From Flectobacillus sp. (lineage in GTDB: Bacteria; Bacteroidota; Bacteroidia; Cytophagales; Spirosomataceae): DNA of 11,004 bases. The stretch's first letter is position 1. Every line of letters begins with the position of its first letter. This document shows positions 7,685 to 11,004 of this stretch, one piece after another. A program made the position numbers and the translations under genes. Location: the NCBI GenBank assembly GCA_029865665.1, contig JARXAV010000250.1, forward strand, positions 1 through 11,004. The letters run 5' to 3'. The notes beneath the pieces were generated by a model. It was not told the origin of the DNA and searched no databases. It saw only the letters and a list, made by a program, of their open reading frames with translations.

Positions 7685-7750
7685 CGTAGTTTAAGAAATA
7701 TAAATCAGATGTAAACATGTGTCCTTTAAGATTTTAAAGGTTTAACTACG
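7685..7750 (+). other. Structured leader or small-RNA segment
   Basis: CCTTTAA (7723-7729) pairs with TTAAAGG (7734-7740) around a four-base loop. Directly adjoining on the 3' side, AACTACG (7744-7750) pairs with CGTAGTT (7685-7691), and two A-T pairs plus one mismatch join the two stems. The 3' strand is thus one continuous run of 17 bases pairing with two segments separated by a 28-base bulge. TTTAA after the inner hairpin is too weak for a confident terminator. It matches no RNA family I recognise. Confidence 0.4.
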
Positions 7751-7922
7751 TACGCAATCTACCAATCATTCCAAAGTCGTATCATTTACAATAGATGATT
7801 CACCAGTAGAAGATTAACAAAAACTGCATTTTTCTTAGTACATAATTTATATATAACCACTAAATGGACAGCGTGTTCCCTTGCTTAAAAAATGAGTACT
7901 ACGCCTGTCAAACACCATAAAT

Positions 7923-8546
7923 ATGTCACTACTATTCAATAGTACGCCCATGTCCGAACAAAAAACAGTGGCAAAAGCATCCAAAAATAGCAGTTTTTGG
8001 AATGAGAAATGGATTCAAATTCCTTTCGCAGATGTTGAAAATCCTCCAAAATATCAGGTATCGAATTATGGAAGATTAAAGAGTTTTCAAAATGACCCAG
8101 TCCATGGAGAAATTATCGGAGGTTCTAAAATTCAAGGTTACAAGTCACTGAATATTAGAGTTAAAGGTAACAAGTCGATTAACCGTTATGTGCATAAATT
8201 GGTAGCGGAGTTCTTCTTAAAAAAAGAATCAGAGGAAAGTAAATTTGTAGTGCATCTTGACCACGATAAGTTGAATAACTACTGGGAAAACTTGAAATGG
8301 GTAACCAGAGATCAGATGACCATTCATAACCGAGAAAATCCGGCGGTTAAGGACAAAGTGATTCCGAGAAGAACTAAAAATTACAAGTTGACTGAGAGTA
8401 AAGTATTGATGATTAAGAAAATGCTTAAATCAGACAAGAATCGTTTAAAAATGATTGCCAAGCAATTTGGCATTACCCATACGCAATTAAACAGAATACG
8501 TTCTGGCGAAAACTGGGGTCATGTAAAACTAGAAGACGAGAAATAA
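7923..8546 (+). CDS. NUMOD4/HNH endonuclease-like protein with HTH
   Basis: This 207-residue protein has the architecture of phage-type free-standing homing endonucleases, which nick or cut DNA at a long site. A NUMOD4 DNA-binding motif lies at 30-54 (W30, PPKYQVSNYGRLKSF). An HNH_3 domain spans about 88-136: VHKLVAEFF (90-98), His111 and Asp113 in HLDHDKLNN, and NLKWVT (123-128). The residue before the HNH His, often Asp (VDH), is Val here, but the His and the NN pair are kept. A helix-turn-helix lies at 156-195 (LTESKVLMIKKML then IAKQFGITHTQLNRIRSG). No intron or inserted host gene is visible around it. The start is uncertain: M1 (7923) and M10 (7950) are both possible, and residues 1-25 are unstructured. 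Whether it still cuts DNA or acts as a regulator is unknown. A long leader precedes it and a bidirectional terminator follows. Confidence 0.85.
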   Translation: MSLLFNSTPMSEQKTVAKASKNSSFWNEKWIQIPFADVENPPKYQVSNYGRLKSFQNDPVHGEIIGGSKIQGYKSLNIRVKGNKSINRYVHKLVAEFFLKKESEESKFVVHLDHDKLNNYWENLKWVTRDQMTIHNRENPAVKDKVIPRRTKNYKLTESKVLMIKKMLKSDKNRLKMIAKQFGITHTQLNRIRSGENWGHVKLEDEK

Positions 8547-8575
8547 GAATTACTGAGTACACTTCAAAGACAAAC

Positions 8576-8605
8576 AAAAACTCCCACTTCACAGCGGGAG
8601 TTTTT
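8576..8605. terminator. Bidirectional terminator between HNH gene and glgB
   Basis: AAAAACTCCC (8576-8585) pairs with GGGAGTTTTT (8596-8605) across a ten-base loop. The five-base A-run on the left and T-run on the right make it work in both directions. It serves the HNH gene (stop at 8546) and convergent glgB (stop at 8641). Confidence 0.9.
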
Positions 8606-8640
8606 ATTTTTATACAAAAATTACCTTTTTATCGGAACAA

Positions 8641-10671
8641 CTAATTTACTTTTTTGAGTATTAATGCACCCAATGGAGGTAACGTTAATGTCACCGATTG
8701 TGCTTTACCCTGCCAACCAACAGGTTGCGTATGGATATTGGAGTTAGATTGCCCACTTCCCCAATAAACCGTACTATCCGAGTTCAGTACCTCTGCCCAT
8801 TCACCCGCTAAAGGCAGACCAACTCGATAATCGGCACGTGTAACAGGTGTTAAATTCAAGACAACTACCACCTGTTCTTCAAAAACATCCCCTTTTCGAG
8901 CATAGATAAGAATACTATTCTCTCTATCTGAAGTGTCTATCCACTCAAAACCCTCATGTGAGAATTGTTTTTGATACAACGCTGGCTCTCCTTTGTACAC
9001 CGTATTCAACGCCTTTACAAACTCTTGCATTCCCTTATGAGGAGCATGATCCAATAACCACCATTCTAGGCTTTTTGAGAAATTCCATTCGGACGTTTGC
9101 CCAAATTCTCCACCCATAAATAGTAAGTTTGTTCCTGGGTGAGTAAACATGTAGGCAAATAACAAACGTAGATTCGCAAAACGTTGCCACTCATCGCCAG
9201 GCATTTTACCTACTAAGGACTTTTTACCATACACCACTTCATCATGCGATAGCGGCAACATAAAGTTTTCGGTAAAAGCATAAACCGTAGAAAACGTAAT
9301 TTGTCCTTGATGATGTTTACGATACATTGGATTACGCTCAAAATATTTTAAGGTATCGTTCATCCAACCCATCATCCACTTTTGTCCAAAGCCCAAACCT
9401 CCCGTATAAATTGGTCTAGAAACTCCCGTAAACGAAGTAGATTCCTCCGCAATAACTTGCACGTCTGGGAACATTCCATAAATCACCTCATTCAATTCCT
9501 TGATTAACGAAATAGAGTCCAGATTATGGTTTCCACCAAAGATATTTGGTTCCCATTCGCCTTGCTTACGAGAATAATCTAAATATAACATCGACGCAAC
9601 AGCATCTACACGTAGGCCATCTGCATGATAACGTTCTAACCAATAAATTGCATTAGAAATCAAGAAACTACGAACCTCATTTCGTCCATAGTTAAAAATA
9701 TACGATTTCCAATCAGGATGATAGCCTTTTCGTTTATCAGGATGTTCATAAAGATGCGTTCCATCAAATTCATATAAGCCATGAGCATCACCAGGGAAGT
9801 GAGAAGGCACCCAGTCAAGCAATACCCCAATGTCATTTTTATGACACTGTTCTACCAAATACATAAAATCCTGAGGTTCACCAAAACGAGACGAAGGAGC
9901 GAAATAGCCCAATACTTGATACCCCCAAGAAGGCTCGAACGGATGCTCCATCACAGGCATGAACTCAATATGCGTAAAGTTCATCTCTTTGACATAGGCA
10001 ACCAACTGATCAGCTAGTTCTACATAAGATAACTTTTCATTATTCTCTTTCTTTCTCCATGATCCAACATGGACTTCATAAACTGACATTGGAGCAGCCA
10101 ATGAGTTCTTTTCGGCACGTTTCTCCATCCATTCAGAGTCCGTCCATTCATACCAGTTATCCCAAACGATAGACGCAGTACGAGGTGGCGTTTCAAAACG
10201 CTGAGCATAAGGATCCATTTTTTCCAACAGACGTCCGTTTTGAGCCTCAATACAAAACTTATACGTCTCCCCTTTTCCGATATTTGGAATAAAACCCTCC
10301 CAAATACCTGAACCATCCCAACGGACAAAAAGCTTATGGCTATATTTATCCCAATGATTAAAATTACCAATTACCGAAACCGATTTTGCAGAAGGAGCCC
10401 AAACTGCAAAATAAACCCCAGGAACACCCTCATATTCTGTAATATGTGAACCTAACTTTTCAAAAAGTCTATAGTGTTTACCCGATTTAAAAAGATTAAT
10501 GTCAAAGTCCGAAAAACGGCTAAATACTTCTACATTTTTAAGTTGAGGTAAAGCAGGAGCTTCATTTGTAATCGCTTTGTCCTCTGTTTTTGATGTTTCA
10601 TTCATAATACGCTGCTGATTTGAATCGGTAATTTCCGTAGTTTCGGGTACAATACTAGTTCTTTTCTTCAT
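8641..10671 (-). CDS. glgB: 1,4-alpha-glucan (glycogen) branching enzyme
   Basis: GlgB cuts an alpha-1,4-glucan chain and rejoins the piece by an alpha-1,6 bond, creating branches in glycogen in the cytoplasm. An N-terminal CBM48 domain covers about 68-165 (VYFAVWAPSAKSVSVIGNFN at 86-105). The GH13 barrel shows region I DWVPSHFP (Asp286), region II GLRVDAVASM (Arg354, nucleophile Asp356), region III VIAEES (acid/base Glu409) and region IV PLSHDEVV (His476, Asp477). FMGGEFGQ (518-525) and a C-terminal beta-domain after about 580 complete it. Residues 1-50 are a charged, probably disordered extension; Met23 is an alternative start, but Met1 keeps the MKKR opening and sits 60 bases from a promoter-like element. 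At 676 residues it fits single-CBM48 branching enzymes. It is convergent with the upstream GH13 and HNH genes. Confidence 0.96.
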   Translation of the reverse strand: MKKRTSIVPETTEITDSNQQRIMNETSKTEDKAITNEAPALPQLKNVEVFSRFSDFDINLFKSGKHYRLFEKLGSHITEYEGVPGVYFAVWAPSAKSVSVIGNFNHWDKYSHKLFVRWDGSGIWEGFIPNIGKGETYKFCIEAQNGRLLEKMDPYAQRFETPPRTASIVWDNWYEWTDSEWMEKRAEKNSLAAPMSVYEVHVGSWRKKENNEKLSYVELADQLVAYVKEMNFTHIEFMPVMEHPFEPSWGYQVLGYFAPSSRFGEPQDFMYLVEQCHKNDIGVLLDWVPSHFPGDAHGLYEFDGTHLYEHPDKRKGYHPDWKSYIFNYGRNEVRSFLISNAIYWLERYHADGLRVDAVASMLYLDYSRKQGEWEPNIFGGNHNLDSISLIKELNEVIYGMFPDVQVIAEESTSFTGVSRPIYTGGLGFGQKWMMGWMNDTLKYFERNPMYRKHHQGQITFSTVYAFTENFMLPLSHDEVVYGKKSLVGKMPGDEWQRFANLRLLFAYMFTHPGTNLLFMGGEFGQTSEWNFSKSLEWWLLDHAPHKGMQEFVKALNTVYKGEPALYQKQFSHEGFEWIDTSDRENSILIYARKGDVFEEQVVVVLNLTPVTRADYRVGLPLAGEWAEVLNSDSTVYWGSGQSNSNIHTQPVGWQGKAQSVTLTLPPLGALILKKVN

Positions 10672-10730
10672 AAATTATCAAAAATGGTTAATGATTATTC
10701 GTTGCCCATTTGAAACTAGACAACGGTTTG

Positions 10731-10761
10731 TAAATATAGGTTTTCTTATGAATAGAAACAA
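10731..10761 (-). promoter_or_regulatory. Probable glgB promoter
   Basis: On the minus strand TTG (10761-10759), 20 bases, then TATATTTA (10738-10731) matches the Bacteroidota promoter form with one mismatch, the last base of the -7 box being A instead of G. Transcription would start near 10724, giving a leader of about 50 bases before glgB. Confidence 0.45.
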
Positions 10762-10944
10762 TTATATTTTTCCGAAGATTATCAATACCTTCAAACACTC
10801 CCTTTTTAGTTTTCGCAAGGTACAATCTACTTTATTTCGTTGCACAAATTAGAATTAAAGCATTCATCTACAATTTTATTCAACAAGCAATTGACTTATA
10901 ACCAGACACTTGCAAAATACTTTCATTTTTTTTACAACAAAAGC

Positions 10945-10975
10945 TTGCGATTCAAAAAAAAACCTAGTACTTTTG
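10945..10975 (+). promoter_or_regulatory. Strong rightward promoter at window edge
   Basis: TTG (10945-10947), 20 bases, then TACTTTTG (10968-10975) fits both consensus boxes exactly. Transcription would begin near 10982, and the first 22 or so transcribed bases are in the window. The gene it drives is out of view. Confidence 0.65.
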
Positions 10976-11004
10976 CATCACGAAAAACGACAAACACTTC
11001 GAAA

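Larger units (their letters stand above)
7419..7922. other. 504-base non-coding stretch with regulatory structure
   Basis: No gene is visible on either strand of this spacer between the GH13 enzyme and the NUMOD4/HNH gene. It holds a weak hairpin GTTTT/AAAAC (7459-7472), a pair of palindromes (7520-7569), a near-ideal promoter (7593-7622) and a structured segment (7685-7750). Nothing resembling a tRNA or a known riboswitch was recognised. It could carry the 3' end of the GH13 transcript, a long leader of the HNH gene, or a small RNA. Confidence 0.6.
10672..11004. other. Divergent spacer upstream of glgB
   Basis: This 333-base stretch at the right edge holds no gene. It contains a probable leftward promoter for glgB (10731-10761) and a strong rightward promoter (10945-10975) for a gene that starts beyond the window. 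The rest is AT-rich with no further repeat or RNA that I can recognise. Confidence 0.6.

Noticed and set aside
7629..7922. A riboswitch or tRNA in the leader of the HNH gene
   Set aside because: No T-loop, anticodon arm or known riboswitch core could be found; only generic stems are visible.
9781..10370. Open frames of 78 and 116 codons overlapping glgB on both strands
   Set aside because: Both are other-frame readings of the glgB coding sequence, which has intact catalytic motifs throughout.

Overview
The window looks like chromosomal DNA from a Bacteroidota bacterium, most likely a Cytophagales-type organism. The evidence is a signal-peptide-bearing TonB-dependent receptor with an N-terminal carboxypeptidase-regulatory domain, promoters of the Bacteroidota form (TTG, about 20 bases, TAnnTTTG), starts without Shine-Dalgarno sequences, AT-rich spacers, and family variants typical of this phylum. 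The genus cannot be fixed from the sequence alone.

Layout from left to right. (1) 1-1611, minus strand: the N-terminal 537 codons of an Oar-like TonB-dependent receptor, cut by the window edge. (2) 1612-1898: a divergent spacer with several inverted repeats and a good promoter for the next gene. (3) 1899-2672, plus: a YbfF-type alpha/beta hydrolase. (4) 2673-2995: a spacer with little in it. (5) 2996-5125, plus: a probable operon of a short RsmI-like SAM-dependent methyltransferase, a glyoxalase II-like metallo-beta-lactamase-fold hydrolase and phosphatidylserine synthase (pssA), closed by a clear hairpin terminator. (6) 5367-7418, plus: a divergent GH13 alpha-glucan enzyme that looks most like a maltosyltransferase. 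(7) 7419-7922: a 504-base non-coding stretch with paired palindromes, a near-perfect promoter and a structured leader. (8) 7923-8546, plus: a NUMOD4/HNH/HTH protein resembling a free-standing homing endonuclease. (9) A bidirectional terminator. (10) 8641-10671, minus: glycogen branching enzyme (glgB). (11) 10672-11004: a divergent spacer with a probable glgB promoter and a strong rightward promoter for a gene beyond the window.

How the genes work together. The GH13 enzyme and GlgB both act on alpha-1,4-glucans, so 5.4-10.7 kb reads as a storage-polysaccharide locus interrupted by the NUMOD4/HNH gene, with the two enzymes convergent and separately transcribed. The methyltransferase, MBL hydrolase and PssA are packed like an operon but serve unrelated housekeeping roles (probable RNA or small-molecule methylation, thioester-type hydrolysis or detoxification, membrane lipid synthesis). 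No tRNA, rRNA, CRISPR array, insertion sequence or defence cassette was seen. The least explained parts are the 7.4-7.9 kb non-coding stretch with its HNH gene, and the substrate of the GH13 enzyme.
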